This document shows, in pieces, positions 31,023-42,899 of a DNA stretch of 64,000 bases. Source of the DNA: Eurosta solidaginis (taxonomy: Eukaryota > Arthropoda > Insecta > Diptera > Tephritidae); contig NC_090323.1 in assembly GCF_040869045.1 (NCBI RefSeq), forward strand, positions 168,414,083-168,478,082. The letters run 5' to 3'. Made by a program: the position numbers and the translations under genes. A model generated the notes under the pieces. The model was given only the letters and a program-made list of their open reading frames with translations. It did no database searches and was not told the DNA's origin. Numbering within the stretch: position 1 is the stretch's first letter; the number at the start of each line of letters is the position of its first letter.

Positions 31023-32379
31023 AACTTTTTTTATCCTTAGCCATTTTAACAACGTTAACTGCGGTGCTGCTTTATTTCAATTTCACTGCTAGAATGAGCA
31101 TCTCTGCCTGGCACTGTTTCACGAGCCTGCAAATGTTGCTACTTAACTTTAAATACCGCGAGTTTGGAAGCGAACTTGTAGTAGCAGTAACTTTAGCTAA
31201 ATTTTGCGTGGAACATCAAATGGTCTTACTGCTTTTCGTACAAAAACTAACCAGTGACGCAGATGGCGCCAACCTCTTTGCACCACATTTGCCTTTCAAC
31301 CTCCCACTTTACACACTCTTCCATTCTCCCACAGCATCATCGTCGTATTTATCAAAGCAAAAAACAAATAAGCAAAAAAAAACTTTGCAATTTACCATTG
31401 CCAATTTCGTCGTTTATTGACTCAACCGAATCACTCAAGCATTTACCCATTCACCCATTCACCCATTGACTGACCGACCGTACATATAGCTGGCTATTTA
31501 GCTATGAAACAAGCTAAAAGCAGTTCGAGCATTCAATCACCAAGCTACTTGGCTTATCCATACACTGCTGCGCTGTTTCTTGTCTACCGGCCAACTGACC
31601 AAGTCAGCTAGACAATTTTGTTCATTTTTTTCGCTTTCGTATTTCACTTGAAATTATTTTATACAATTTTTTTGCTCCTTTTGTTGATTAGTTTGTTTGG
31701 TTGGATAATTTTGGATCATTAGGTTAAATTTGTCACGAATGTGACACGTCGATGGGCATTTTTCAAACAGCTATGCCTTACTAGGGACTTGAAGGGGGTT
31801 TTTACTTACGCTAAATATGTGGGGGTGAAAAGTTCATATTGCCTGAGAAGTAATATATAAATGTTATCTTAAATAATAGAATACTCAATAATTGCATATT
31901 TTTATTATATAACGGCCAAATATATGTGATAGGGTATTGCAAAAGCCACAAATTACAATTACAAGAGGGAAATTTTTTAAATTTCTTTATTTTATTATTA
32001 AGTGTTGAGTCTTTTTAGCCCTGGAAATTAAGTTAATACATTTATTTAAATAATTTTTTTACAATAGAAATATTTCCATTCATTCTGTCTGAATTCATGA
32101 GATTTCGATCAGCACAGATATTGACAGTTCTAAACAACCGCTACGCGCTGTCTTCTTCTGGCCCGTGAACACCATCAACACAGTAAGACGAGAGTACCTG
32201 CCATTAGGGAAAGAAACTAAATACTGAAACATCAGTTTCTGAGAACTCAGCTGTGTGTAGAGGAAAAAAAAGGTCCGCAGTGATATCCGCAAAAAGGCGT
32301 CGGATCCCAACGCTGGAAGTTCCAAGGCGATCCCCTTTCTTGAAGTTTAATATCCTGAAGTTGCAGAAGAGGAAAGCAA
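31023..32379. other. Unassigned spacer
   Basis: No recognisable gene. The 118-codon ORF at 31064-31420 has no family signature. A short (ACCCATTC)3 repeat lies at about 31445-31468. Confidence 0.4.
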
Positions 32380-32680
32380 TCGCCATAAGGAGACGTGAGG
32401 TATGTCTAGCTCAACTTCGATCTGGATACTGTAACATGATAAACTCTTATCTATGCAGAATCAACCACGACATACGTAATGTATGTACTGCTTGTAACGT
32501 GTCCCCACAACCATCTTTTCAATTTCAATGTGAAACCAACGCCTCTAACACCCTTCTCTCTCTGGTTCAACCCTGTTGAAAATGCAAGGTATCTTGGAGT
32601 ACCAACAGAGGATTTGTCAGTAGTCGCACCTATGTGATGGGGCGAAGCGCTGCTACAACAGCAACAGCAACAGTTATAAA
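32380..32680 (+). mobile_element. 3' fragment of a further non-LTR retrotransposon
   Basis: Plus-strand translation gives LAQLRSGYCNMINSYLCRI followed by VCTACNVSP. I recall this C-terminal zinc-knuckle region from a common insect non-LTR family that ends in the pattern VCPxCNxSPHDTxHLF; here the histidine part is corrupted. It is followed by GATGGGGCGAAGCGCTGC and a TACAACAGCAACAGCAACAG tail, typical of that 3' end. The element is severely 5'-truncated. Confidence 0.6.
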
Positions 32681-32829
32681 GAAGGTGTGGAGGTTTTTCA
32701 GAACTTACTTCACCAAATCAATAACTTGCATTTCAATTTCAATGAATTACTCCTTTCTGGAGGTTGAAAATGACATACACACTTTCGATGCCTTACTGCC
32801 CCAGCTCATATTTAGGCAAAGTTACTCCG

Positions 32830-33137
32830 GCCACCGTAGTGTGATTGTATCCTTCTCCGCCAACCACATCGAAGATTCTGAGTTCACGCCCCGGGCAAGG
32901 TTTTTCAATTAGAAGAAAATTTATTTGAGCGGGGTCGCCCTCGGAAGTGTTTGACAAGCAGTCGGAGTATATAGCTGCCGCCAAAAGCTCTCAGTGATAA
33001 CTCATCTGCCTCGCAGATGCCGTTCGGTTTCGGCATAAAACAAGTTGGTCCCGTCCTGCCAATTTGTAGGAAACATTAAAAGCAGCACGACGCAAATTGG
33101 AAGAGAAGCTCGGCCGGAGATTGTCGCGCCTTACATT
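32830..33137 (+). mobile_element. tRNA-derived SINE, copy 1
   Basis: The head GCCACCGTAGTGTGATTG, followed by CCGCCAACCAC and CGCCCCGGGCAAGG, is a diverged tRNA-like region. The body has TTAGAAGAAAATTTATTTGA, GCGGGGTCGCCCTCG, AACTCATCTGCCTCGCAGAT and GACGCAAATTGGAAGAGAAG. The tail is CGCGCCTTACATTTATTT. It matches 50251-50575 in the opposite orientation along its whole length. Confidence 0.8.
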
Positions 33138-34303
33138 TATTTTTTTATTTATACCCTTAAGGCGTACTGTTGGAAGGTCCCTTTGGTACCACAACGGGTG
33201 GTGTCGCACAGATCCTCGTTGTACCTCAATCGCAGATCACTCTCTTTGGCGATTAATCGCATAATTTTTTGCAGGGTTGTAACTAAAATACCATAAACAT
33301 AAGCAAGCAATGTATGTTACTCTGACAGTGACGCTTGTTTTTGACTCTTTGCAAAAACAGTTTAAACAGAACGAAGAAGAAAAGAGTCTCGCGCATATCC
33401 AATACATTTCAATCAAAATTCAACAGATTTCCATGCAAGGCAATGCAATGCATTGCGTAGCCTTATCAAGCACACTCAAATTTCCTAGAATAGATAGATA
33501 TTATTTGTGGGAGCAATTTTGCTGTGTCCTTGTCTGTGAGGCAAGTATAATTTTCCCTTAAGATTTACTCATGAAATGTTTGAAATACAAGCGAGCACTG
33601 ATTTTCTGCTTTCTATGTTGAATTTCTATAGATTCGCTCACACCACATGCAAGTGAAGGCACTACGCTCTTCTCTGGGAATGAGTGGTCTCCAAAAACGT
33701 AACTATGACTGTGTTGGTAAGTGTAAAATCATCGTAGTGGTAGTGCGTTAGTCGTTGATGAACGAGCAACGAGGTAAGAGTTATGCACAGAAGTTTTTTA
33801 ACACTCAAAAAACATGTTTGCTTTAAAAATATTAATATATTGCTGCAGATGCGCGTTTGTTTGCAAATATATGTTTTTTTGGAATTTGAAGGCCTGCATA
33901 AGTTTCAGTAAAAAATAACTTGATGTCACAGAAGGCTTGGTTGGACTCAAACAAAATCCGTTAGACGATTATATAGTCAAACAGGAAGATAACAATTTGA
34001 GACTTATATAATGAAAAAAGTCTTTAGTAATTAACAGGAAAAAATAGTTTTGTAGAAGCATCCATTTCACAAATTCTTTGATAGTAAATTTTTGATACAC
34101 ATTACATGGTACAAGCATAAATTTTATCTGTCCAAGTATCAGAATTTATTCATTTCAAAATTCCAAATAATTACAGATATTCTATTTATACAATAAAACA
34201 ACAACAATTTGAACAACATTAAAGCTATTAAAGTCTAAGCTTCACTGTCCATTTCAATTCACCAAAGCATATCTAATGGACAACATACGTAATGGCATAC
34301 TAA
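33138..34303. other. Unassigned spacer
   Basis: Nothing recognisable. An 83-codon ORF (33310-33561) shows no domain or family pattern. Confidence 0.35.
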
Positions 34304-37300
34304 AACAAGTAAGAAAGGTTAAGTTCGGGTGTAACCGAACATTACATACTAAGTTGAGAGCTATGGTGACTACATTAGGGAAAATAACCATGTAGGAAAA
34401 TGAACCGAGGGAAACCCTGGAATGTGTTTGTATGACATGTGTATCAAATGAAAGGCATTAAAGAGTATTTTATGAAGGAGTGGGCCATAGTTCTATAGGT
34501 GGACGCCATTTAGGGATATCGCCATAAAGGTGGATCAGGTTTGACTCTAGAATTTGTTTGTACAATATGGGAATCAAATGAAAGGTGTTAAAGAATATTT
34601 TATGAGGGAGTGGGCCATGGTTCTATAGGTGGACGCCATTTAGGGATATAGCCATAAAGGTGGATCAGGGTTGACTCTAGAATGCGTTTGTACGATATGG
34701 GTATCAAAAGAAAGGTGTTAATGAGTATTTTAAAAGGAAGTAATCCTTAGTTCCATAGGTAGACGCCGTTTCGAGATATCGCCATAAAGGTGGACCAGGG
34801 ATGACCCTAGAATTTGTTTGTACAATATGGGAATCAAATGAAAGGTGTTAAAGAATATTTTATGAGGGAGTGGGCCATGGTTCTATAGGTGGACGCCATT
34901 TAGGGATATAGCCATAAAGGTGGATCAGGGTTGACTCTAGAATGCGTTTGTACGATATGGGTATCAAAAGAAAGGTGTTAATGAGTATTTTAAAAGGGGG
35001 TGATGCTTAGTTCCACAGGTGGACGCCGTTTCGAGATATCGCCATAAAGGTGGACCAGGTGTGACCCTAGAATGCGTTTGTACGATATGGGTATCAAATG
35101 AAAGGTGTTAATGAGTGTTTTAAAAGGGAGTAATCCTTAGTTCCATAGGTGGACGCCGTTTCGAGATATCGCCATAAAGGTGGACTAGGGGTGACTCTAG
35201 AATGCGTTTGTACGATATGGGTATCAAATGAAAGGTGTTAATGAGTGTTTTAAAAGGGAGTAATCCTTAGTTCCATAGGTGGACGCCGTTTCGAGATATC
35301 GCCATAAAGGTGGACCAGGGGTGACCCTAGAATTTGTTTGTACAATATGGGTATCAAAAGAAAGGTGTTAATGAGTATTTTAAAAGGGAGTAATCCTTAG
35401 TTCCATAGGTAGACGCCGTTTCGAGATATCGCCATAAAGGTGGACCAGGGGTGACCCTAGAATTTGTTTGTACAATATGGGTATCAAAAGAAAGGTGTTA
35501 ATGAGTATTTTAAAAGGGAGTGATGCTTAGTTCCACAGGTGGACGCCATTTCGAGATATCGCCATAAATGTGGACCAGGTGTGACCCTAGAAGTTGTTTG
35601 TACGATATGGGTATCAAATTAAAGGTATTAAGGAGGGTTTTAAAAGAGAGTGGTGGTAGTTGTATAGGTGGTCGCCTTTTCGAGATATCGCCATAAAGGT
35701 GGACCAGGGGTGACTCTAGAATGCGCTTGTACGATATGGGTATCAAATGAAAGGTGTTAATGAGTATTTTAAAAGCGAGTAATCCTTAGTTCCATAGGTG
35801 GACGCCGTTTCGAGATATCGCCACAAAGGTGGACCAGGGGTGACCCTAGAATTTGTTTGTACAATATGGGTATCAAAAGAAAGGTGTTAATGAGTATTTT
35901 AAAAGGGAGTGATGCTTAGTTCCACAGGTGGACGCCGTTTCGAGATATCGCCATAAAGGTGGACCAGGTGTGACCCTAAAATGCGTTTGTACAATATGGG
36001 TATCAAACAAAAGATGTTAATGAGTATTTTAAAAGGGAGTAATCCTTAGTTCCATAGGTGGACGCCGTTTCGAGATATCGCCATAAAGGTGGACTAGGGG
36101 TGACTCTAGAATGCGTTTGTACGATATGGGTATCAAATGAAAGGTGTTAATGAGTATTTTAAAAGGCAGTAATCCTTAGTTCCATAGGTGGACGCCGTTT
36201 CGAGATATCGCCATAAAGGTGGACCAGGGGTGACCCTAGAATTTGTTTGTACAATATGGGCATCAAACGAAAGGTGTTAATGAGTAATTTAAAAGGGAGT
36301 GGGCCTTAGTTCTGTAGGTGGACGCCGTTTCGAAATATCGCCATAAAGGTGGACCAGGGGTGACTCTAGAATGTGTTTGTACGATATGGGTATCAAATTA
36401 AAGGTATTAATGAGAGTTTTAAAAGGGAGTGGTGGTAGTTGTATATGTGAAGGCGTTTTCCAGATATCGACCAAAATGTGGACCAGGGTGACCCAGAACA
36501 TCATCTGTTGGATACCGCTAATTTATTTATATATATAATACCTGCCAAGATTTTAAGGGTTTTTTATTTCGCCCTGCAGAACTTTTTCATTTTCTTCTAC
36601 TTAATATGGCAGGTGTCACAACCATTTTATAAAGTTTTTTCTAAAGTTATAATTCGCGTCAATAAACAAATCCAATTACCTCACCATGTTTCATCCCTTT
36701 TTTCGTATTTGGTATAGAATTATGGCATTTTTTTCACTTTTCAAAATTTTCGATATCGAAAAGTGGGCGTGGTCATTGTCGGAGTGAGTTCATGTAAGTA
36801 CATGAACTAAGTTCATTAAAGATATGTCGATTTTTGCTCAAGTTATCGTGTTAACGGCCATGCGGAAGGACAGACGAACGACTGTGTATAAAAACTGTGC
36901 GTGGCATCAACCGATTTCGCCCGTTTTCACAGAAAACAGTTAACATCATAAAATCTATGCCCCTACCAAATTTCAAAAGGATTGGTTAATTTTTGTTCGA
37001 CTTATGGCGTTAAAAGTATCCTAGACAAATTAAATGAAAAAGAGCGGAGCCACGCCCATTTTGAAATTTTCTTTTATTTTTGTATTTTGTTGCACCATAT
37101 CATTACTGGAGTTGAATGTTGACATAATTTACTTATATACTGTAAAGATATTAAATTTTTTGTTAAAATTTTACTTAAAAAAATTTTTTTTTTAAGTGGG
37201 CGTGGTTCTTCTCCGATTTTGCTAATTTTTATTGAGTGTACATATAGTAATAGGAGTAACGTCCCTGCCTGCGATTTTGCTAATTTTTATTGAGCGTACA

Positions 37301-37836
37301 TATAGTAATAGGAGTAACCCTGCCAAATTTCATCATGATATCTTCAACGACTGACAAATTACAGCTTGAAAAAGTTTTAAATTACCTTCTTTTAAAAGTG
37401 GGCGGTGCCACGCCCATGGTCCAAAATTTTACTAATTTTCTATTCTGCGTCATAAATTCAACTCAACTACCAAGTTTCGTCGCTTTATCTGTCTTTGGTA
37501 ATGAATTATCGCACTTTTTCGGTTTTTCGAAATTTTCGATATCGAAAAAGTGGGCGTGGTTATAGTCCGATATCGTTCATTTTAAATAGCGATCTGAGAT
37601 GAGTGCTCAGGAACCTACATACCAAATTTCATCAAGATACCTCAAAATTTACTCAAGTTATCGTGTTAACGGACGGACGGACGGACGGACATGGCTCAAT
37701 CAAATTTTTTTTCGATCCTGATTATTTTAATATATGGAAGTCTATATCTATCTCGATTCCTTTATATATGTACAACCAACCGTTATCCAATCAAACTTAA
37801 TATACTCTGTGAGCTCTGCTCAACTGAGTATAAAAA
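34304..37836 (-). mobile_element. HINE-like element, copy C
   Basis: It starts AACAAGTAAGAAAGG with the hairpin GTTCGGGTGTAACCGAAC and ends CTCAACTGAGTATAAAAAG. It has the same organisation as copy B but a longer array. A partial internal duplication of the TTTTATTGAGYGTACATATAG segment is visible at about 37230-37310. A (GGAC)n block lies near 37668-37690. Confidence 0.85.
34430..36495 (-). repeat. ~129-bp minisatellite array, about 16 units (copy C)
   Basis: Units alternate between forms with AGTGGGCCATAG, AGTAATCCTTAG and AGTGATGCTTAG segments. The TTTCGAGATATCGCCATAAAGG core recurs in most units; GGGATATMGCCATAAAGG replaces it in the units nearest the hairpin. Confidence 0.88.
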
Positions 37837-38573
37837 GAGAGATATGTATATGTGTATAAGTTGGTGCACACCACCAACGACTAACGGCAAAATTAAAAAA
37901 CGTGCAAATATTTGAATGTCTGAACAATCTGTCCAAATTCAACACTAAAGATTCATGTTCAATACGTGTAAATAAACCAAATTGGTCACGATTTTGGTAT
38001 TTTGTAGAGTTAGTGTTTGTGTTGGTCACAGAAACGTTACAAAGCTCCTGCTTGGACTGCACTTTTTTGCTAATGCAGACTTTTTGTTGATTCTGCAGTT
38101 GTTGTTAGTACAATTTTGTTGTTACTTTTTTTAATTTATTTTAACGTTGCCGCATTGCTGTCGTCGTTGCTGACTCGTTTCGCTAAGTTTTCCGCGTTAC
38201 TATGGATGCCAAGCTAAACGTTCTTGTATTTATATGTATGTGTGGTTACCGGCGCCATACTGAGATGCTCTCATAACTAACGTGTATTTGGATTTTGACG
38301 TAGAATATGACTGACTAGAGCTATAGTCATAAAATGTTTATATAAAATTTTTGCACTTCAAACTAACTTTTATGAACATAATCTGCTCTGTAAGAATTTA
38401 GGGAGAGCTCTCCGAGCTAGTCGAAACTTCCAAACGTTTTTTCGAGAACTAGCTGCATATAACAACGAACACCATATTAGAAAAGATATTCAATAGAGAA
38501 TCATTATTTCCAACAATTTTTACTTTTGACTACATCGTTTAATAGTTCGCCCTTCAACAAAACCTACTGATAT
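37837..38573. other. Unassigned spacer
   Basis: No gene or repeat was recognised. Short ORFs at 37820-38090 on both strands lack family resemblance. Confidence 0.35.
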
Positions 38574-39013
38574 TGTGGCGAATGTCAGCATCACTATGCT
38601 GTTAGAAAATAAATGCACAAAAACAATAAAGCAAGCAGTCACACTTGTGTACTTGAACACATCAAAGTAATAAATTTTCACACGTACATAGAAGGCGACG
38701 AAGAATATTTCACATACACATATGTATGTAGTCATCAGCTAAGAGAAGAAGTTTTTACTTACACATACACACGCACATAGCTAAATAACCAAGAATGCGA
38801 TACAACTGTTCCATGTTCGTGAGAAATAACAAATAATTTTGATTTAAACACGCTATTAGTTGTGAAGTAAAATTGTGAAGTACTACTCCCAAAGTAGTCT
38901 AAATAAAGACCATTTTGCAATACTGAATATTGGAGTTAATTATGCGACAGTTCAGCGATTCGAACGTTAGCAAAAGGTGCATAATTATCAGGAACTCCCC
39001 AAAATTCGCTACA
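38574..39013 (+). repeat. Solo Gypsy LTR (440 bp) with ATAT target duplication
   Basis: TGTGGCGAATGTCAGCATC to AAAATTCGCTACA, with TGT...ACA termini. ATAT lies immediately on both sides (38570-38573 and 39014-39017). CTAAATAAAGACC near 38898 fits the LTR polyadenylation signal. Compared with 17359-17864 it lacks the TATA/initiator segment, so it carries an internal deletion. Confidence 0.8.
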
Positions 39014-39819
39014 ATATATATATATATATATTATGGCTGGAAGCGAGAAGTATTTTGAAAATTAGTTGAGATAAAACTTTGAGTGTTTATGAGACAAGTA
39101 CTTTGGACGATTTATGGATTTTCCAGCTATTTTGCTATTTTTACAATATACTGAAAATGTGTGTTGGGCTGATAGGGCTTTACCCCGACAATGCTCTGAC
39201 AAAGGACATTTCGAATTTAGCGAACTGCGGGAGAGTTGAAATTGCAGCTTAATAAATCCGGTTGTTGTTCTTCGCCAATCTGAGTAACTCCACTACAGAA
39301 AATACGACGAATTAATTTCTCATGATTTTCAGAATTTGTTTCAAAAACGTCTTAGCTCAGAGTTTGGTTGAAGAACGCTCTATCACAGAATTTTTAAATA
39401 AATGCCTAGCTTACGTCAAAATGTATTGAATTTGAGCACAGCTGGGGTGTTTTTGAAATATATTTTCAAATAGGGCTTTCTTCAGCCGGATTATGAGAAA
39501 GGACGTTTTGGAAACTTACACTGAAATAAGCCGTTATTCAAAAGTTTTCTGAAATAAAGCGTTTTAAAAACGGCAGCCCAGATAGGGCGATACTCAGCAT
39601 TCGATATATACGTAAAATATCTTAATTTTACGAGGAACGAAATGTCGAATAAAAAAACCCTTAGTACCAAGTTCGATGTTCAAAAATATAGGTATATGTG
39701 TAGAAAGGTAATATTTTTTAATTAACTAGAGCTCGCTCAGGACCAGAGGGTAGGCCACAACAGAGGTAACTTTACCAGAAACGAATAATTTGAGTCTATT
39801 TGAGATGAGATTCGTCGGC
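39014..39819. other. Unassigned spacer
   Basis: It begins with a (TA)n run at 39014-39031. No gene was recognised. Confidence 0.4.
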
Positions 39820-40820
39820 TTTTTATCGGTAACACCGATAGCGGCTAGCTATAGTTTTATTATCGTTCTATGGGCGAAAATGTCGTCGAATTATTGCCTT
39901 GTTATCATCGTTGCCATCTTATTGGTCTCCTGTAAGCTTTTTAGCAACGCGATTTAGGTGTATCATCGATTTTATATTGCAGTTTTATCGGTATTTTTTT
40001 TCAAAACAAACCCACGAGTCATCGATAACGCGCTGGAAACGCATTATAAAACTCCAACAACCAATCGATAACTTATCGATATCTTTTTGATAACTAATCT
40101 ATATTTTTTGATAACACTTTTATAATAAATCAATAAATTATCGATAACAAATTGATAACTCTAACGGAACAGTCCGACAAATTTACGAAATAATGCGATA
40201 GCCTCTCAACAATAAGTCGATAAACTCTTAAAAACGAATAGATAAATCGCCGATAACAAATTGGAGACACTTTTATAACAAATTGACAACTTTCGCACAG
40301 CTTGAATATCAACAGTTATTCCATACACAGTCGATAACTTTTCGATAAATAATCAATAACAAATCGATAACTTTTTGATAACATATCGAAAAAAGTCGGA
40401 TGTTCAACGAAATAGACAGGTCAATTCTTATGAATTTTGGGTCGCTGAACTCGAATCCGTGCTCAGTATTTAAAAGATAACTCTTGTTTTACTTATGGCC
40501 AATTTTTTGAATTCTGACCATGGACCAAAATTTATACGAATTGACTGACTTGACTGTTCCGTTGAACATTGCAATTTTTGATTCTGTGGGGCAGTGTAAT
40601 CGACAACTGTTCAATAATAATTCAATAAATTTTCGAAAAAACCGATAACTCCTCGAAAAAAAATCCCATCGATTAACACTGCGATAATAAACCGATAACC
40701 CGTCTACACTTTGTCCATAACACACATACACATAATCAACCTATAAATCGCGGAAAAGAACTGGATAACATGCCCATATTCCATCGAAAACAAACAGATA
40801 ACTCATCGATAACAAACCTT
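39820..40820. repeat. Degenerate array rich in CGATAAC / ATCGATAA
   Basis: Words such as TCGATAAC, TTATCGATA, GATAACAAAT and CGATAACTTTT recur dozens of times, often separated by 10-25 bp, for example at 40055-40160, 40320-40400, 40600-40700 and 40790-40830. The spacing is irregular. Several occurrences contain ATCGAT. No coding potential is seen. Confidence 0.65.
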
Positions 40821-41417
40821 TAATACCTTCTACTTATTTTACATTCAATTTTTTTCCTTTCTTTTTGGTTCTCTATTTACATTAATTTCCAATAACTTAT
40901 TGGATGTCTGATTTCGCACATAGTTACCACATAACACATCAAACAGTTTCGACCTGGTACTTATTTTTTACGATAGCTTGGGCGGCTGAATGAGTGAGGG
41001 CTAAAGCTGACTGAGATCAACTAGAACGCTGTCTAGGTTAACCCGTAAAGCCTGTCATCTCTTAATGTGCAACTGTCTAAAAGCATAATTTTTTAATCGT
41101 TATTGTCTCTAACACAATACCCTTTTCGGATTTATATTACTAATCAACTCCTTACGAAGTATTTCAAAATATTGATTTGGAGTGCTACAAGTATTAATAT
41201 ATTTTTTGACAGTATCGAAATCATATGTGACGCTACGCGAGAAAAGGCCCCTAACTCAAATGCTGTTGCTTTTTAACGGCGAGCAGGTAAATTAGGTCGT
41301 GTGCGCCAGCTTTCATATGATCGCCCGTATACGGCAAAATCCCTGTCGACTGCTCACAACGATGTCGATCTCCGGTTTTTGCAGGTTTCGAGAACCAAAT
41401 TTCAATTGTAATAAATC
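40821..41417. other. Unassigned spacer
   Basis: No recognised gene or repeat. Confidence 0.4.
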
Positions 41418-41552
41418 GTTTTTATTAAACGGTTTTATTTATTTTGACTCTGTGTAGCGAACACAATTTTGTAATTGAAATTTAAGTAACTTCCCGATAA
41501 CCTACATGCTTGAAATATAGTTCAGAACTCGATGACAAAGCACTAATAAAAA
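41418..41552 (-). mobile_element. AAACGGTTTTATT element, copy 2, outer segment
   Basis: AAACGGTTTTATTTATTTTG, followed by TTGTAATTGAAATTTAAGTAACTTCCCGAT, is the reverse complement of the outer end of copy 1 (about 19660-19828). HINE-like copy D begins at 41553. Confidence 0.65.
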
Positions 41553-42457
41553 AAGAAGTAAGGGAGGCTAAGTTCGGGTGTAACCGAACATTACATATTC
41601 AACTGAGTGCTTTGGAGACAAATGTTGAAGTTGAATGTTGATATTATTTACTTATATACTGTAAAGATATTACATTTTTTGTTAAAATTAGACTTTTAAA
41701 AATTTTTTTTTTCATTTTGCTATTTTTCATTTAGAACACATATAGTAATAGGAGTAACGTTCCTGCCAAGGTTAGGTTAGGTTAGGTTGAAAACTTAAAA
41801 ACCTATGTCATAAAATAACTCCTTGCTCTTTGCATATAATAGAAGCTTCCTAGGACTTAATCCACTTGCTGCTTCTAGATCTGACAGCTGAATTACTCCT
41901 AATAGCTGGAGTCTTAGCCTGGCAAGTGCAGGGCACTAGCACAGAACGTGCTCGATCATTTCCTCCTCCAACCCGCACTTCCTATATATGCTATCACTGA
42001 CCAAGCCTAATTTAAAGGTATGTGACGCCAGAAGGCAGTGTCCAGTTAGAATACCCGTCATGAGTCTACAGTTCCTGCCATCATGATATCTTCAACGACT
42101 GTCAAATTACAGCTTGCAAAACTTTTATATTACCTTATTTTGAAAGTTGGCGGCGCCACGCCCATTGTCTAGAATTTTACTAATTTTCTATTCTGCGTCA
42201 TAAGGTCAACCCACCTACCAAGTTTCATTGCTTTATCCGTCTTTGGTAATGAATTATCGCACTTTTTCGGTTTTTCGAAATTTTCGATATCGAAAAAGGA
42301 GGCGTGGTTATAGTCCGATTTCGATCATTTTAAACATCGATCTGAGATCAGTGCCCAGGAAGTTAAGTACCAAATTTCATTAAGATACCTTAAAATTGAC
42401 TCAAGTTATCGTGTTAACGGACGGACAGACGGACGGACGAACTGACATGGTTAAATG
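41553..42457 (-). mobile_element. HINE-like element, copy D (array deleted, 5'-truncated)
   Basis: It starts AAGTAAGGGAGG with the hairpin GTTCGGGTGTAACCGAAC, then jumps from the subterminal region straight to TTGAATGTTGATATTATTTAC, so the whole minisatellite array is missing. It ends in GGACGGACAGACGG...GACATGG without the TATACTCAGTTGAG end. It separates the two parts of the second AAACGG element. Confidence 0.75.
41769..42070 (-). mobile_element. 302-bp 5'-truncated LOA-like insertion with 10-bp target duplication
   Basis: The plus strand begins with the tail AGGTTAGGTTAGGTTAGGTT and continues into the 3' UTR and ORF2 end, closely matching 2990-3250 (for example AGCTTCCTAGGACTTAA and CCCGCACTTCCTA). 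GTTCCTGCCA is present on both sides (41759-41768 and 42071-42080), a 10-bp target-site duplication within HINE-like copy D. Confidence 0.9.
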
Positions 42458-42868
42458 ATAAATAAAGACTAATAACTTGAAAATAAAATAATTAAAAAAA
42501 AAATTTCGCTAAACGGTTTTATTGAAAACACTACTTACATTAAATAATAATAATACTAAAAGCTAGAAAATAATTAGGTCTAATCTAGGCGTTGATCAGA
42601 AAATTAAATAAAAGCGTTGGGTGCGTGAAATTTCTAAAAATGTGAGGCGTAGCATAACCGGATTAAGGTTCAGTTGGTCCTACTTATGACTATCAATAGA
42701 AATTTAACGCGTCCAACGATTTTATTTAATTGTCTGATCAACGCCCTAGATTGACGAGGATTGTGACGACTAGTACGAAGGACCTATTTAATTATTTTCT
42801 AGCGTTTAGTTTTATTAATACTTAATGTAAGTATTGTTTTCAATAAATCCGTTTAGTTTAAACATTTT
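42458..42868 (-). mobile_element. AAACGGTTTTATT element, copy 2, palindromic segment
   Basis: It contains AAATAAAGACTAATAACTTG, matching the reverse complement of 19280-19310. This is followed by a palindrome (about 42517-42866) equivalent to 18893-19269: AAACGGTTTTATTGAAAACA, GCGTTGATCAGAAAATTAAA, the central GTGAGGCGTAGCATAACC, and the inverted arm ending CAATAAATCCGTTTAG. Confidence 0.75.
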
Positions 42869-42899
42869 TTTTTATTATTTTATTTACATGTATGAAAAA

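Noticed and set aside
31064..31420. 118-codon plus-strand ORF as a host gene
   Set aside because: The composition is low-complexity at the C-terminus (KKQNKQKKT-type), no family is recognised and no splice or promoter context is seen.
41769..41788. AGGTTAGGTTAGGTTAGGTT as a telomere or interstitial telomeric repeat
   Set aside because: It is the 3' tail of a LOA-like insertion, proven by the adjoining 3' UTR and the 10-bp target duplication.
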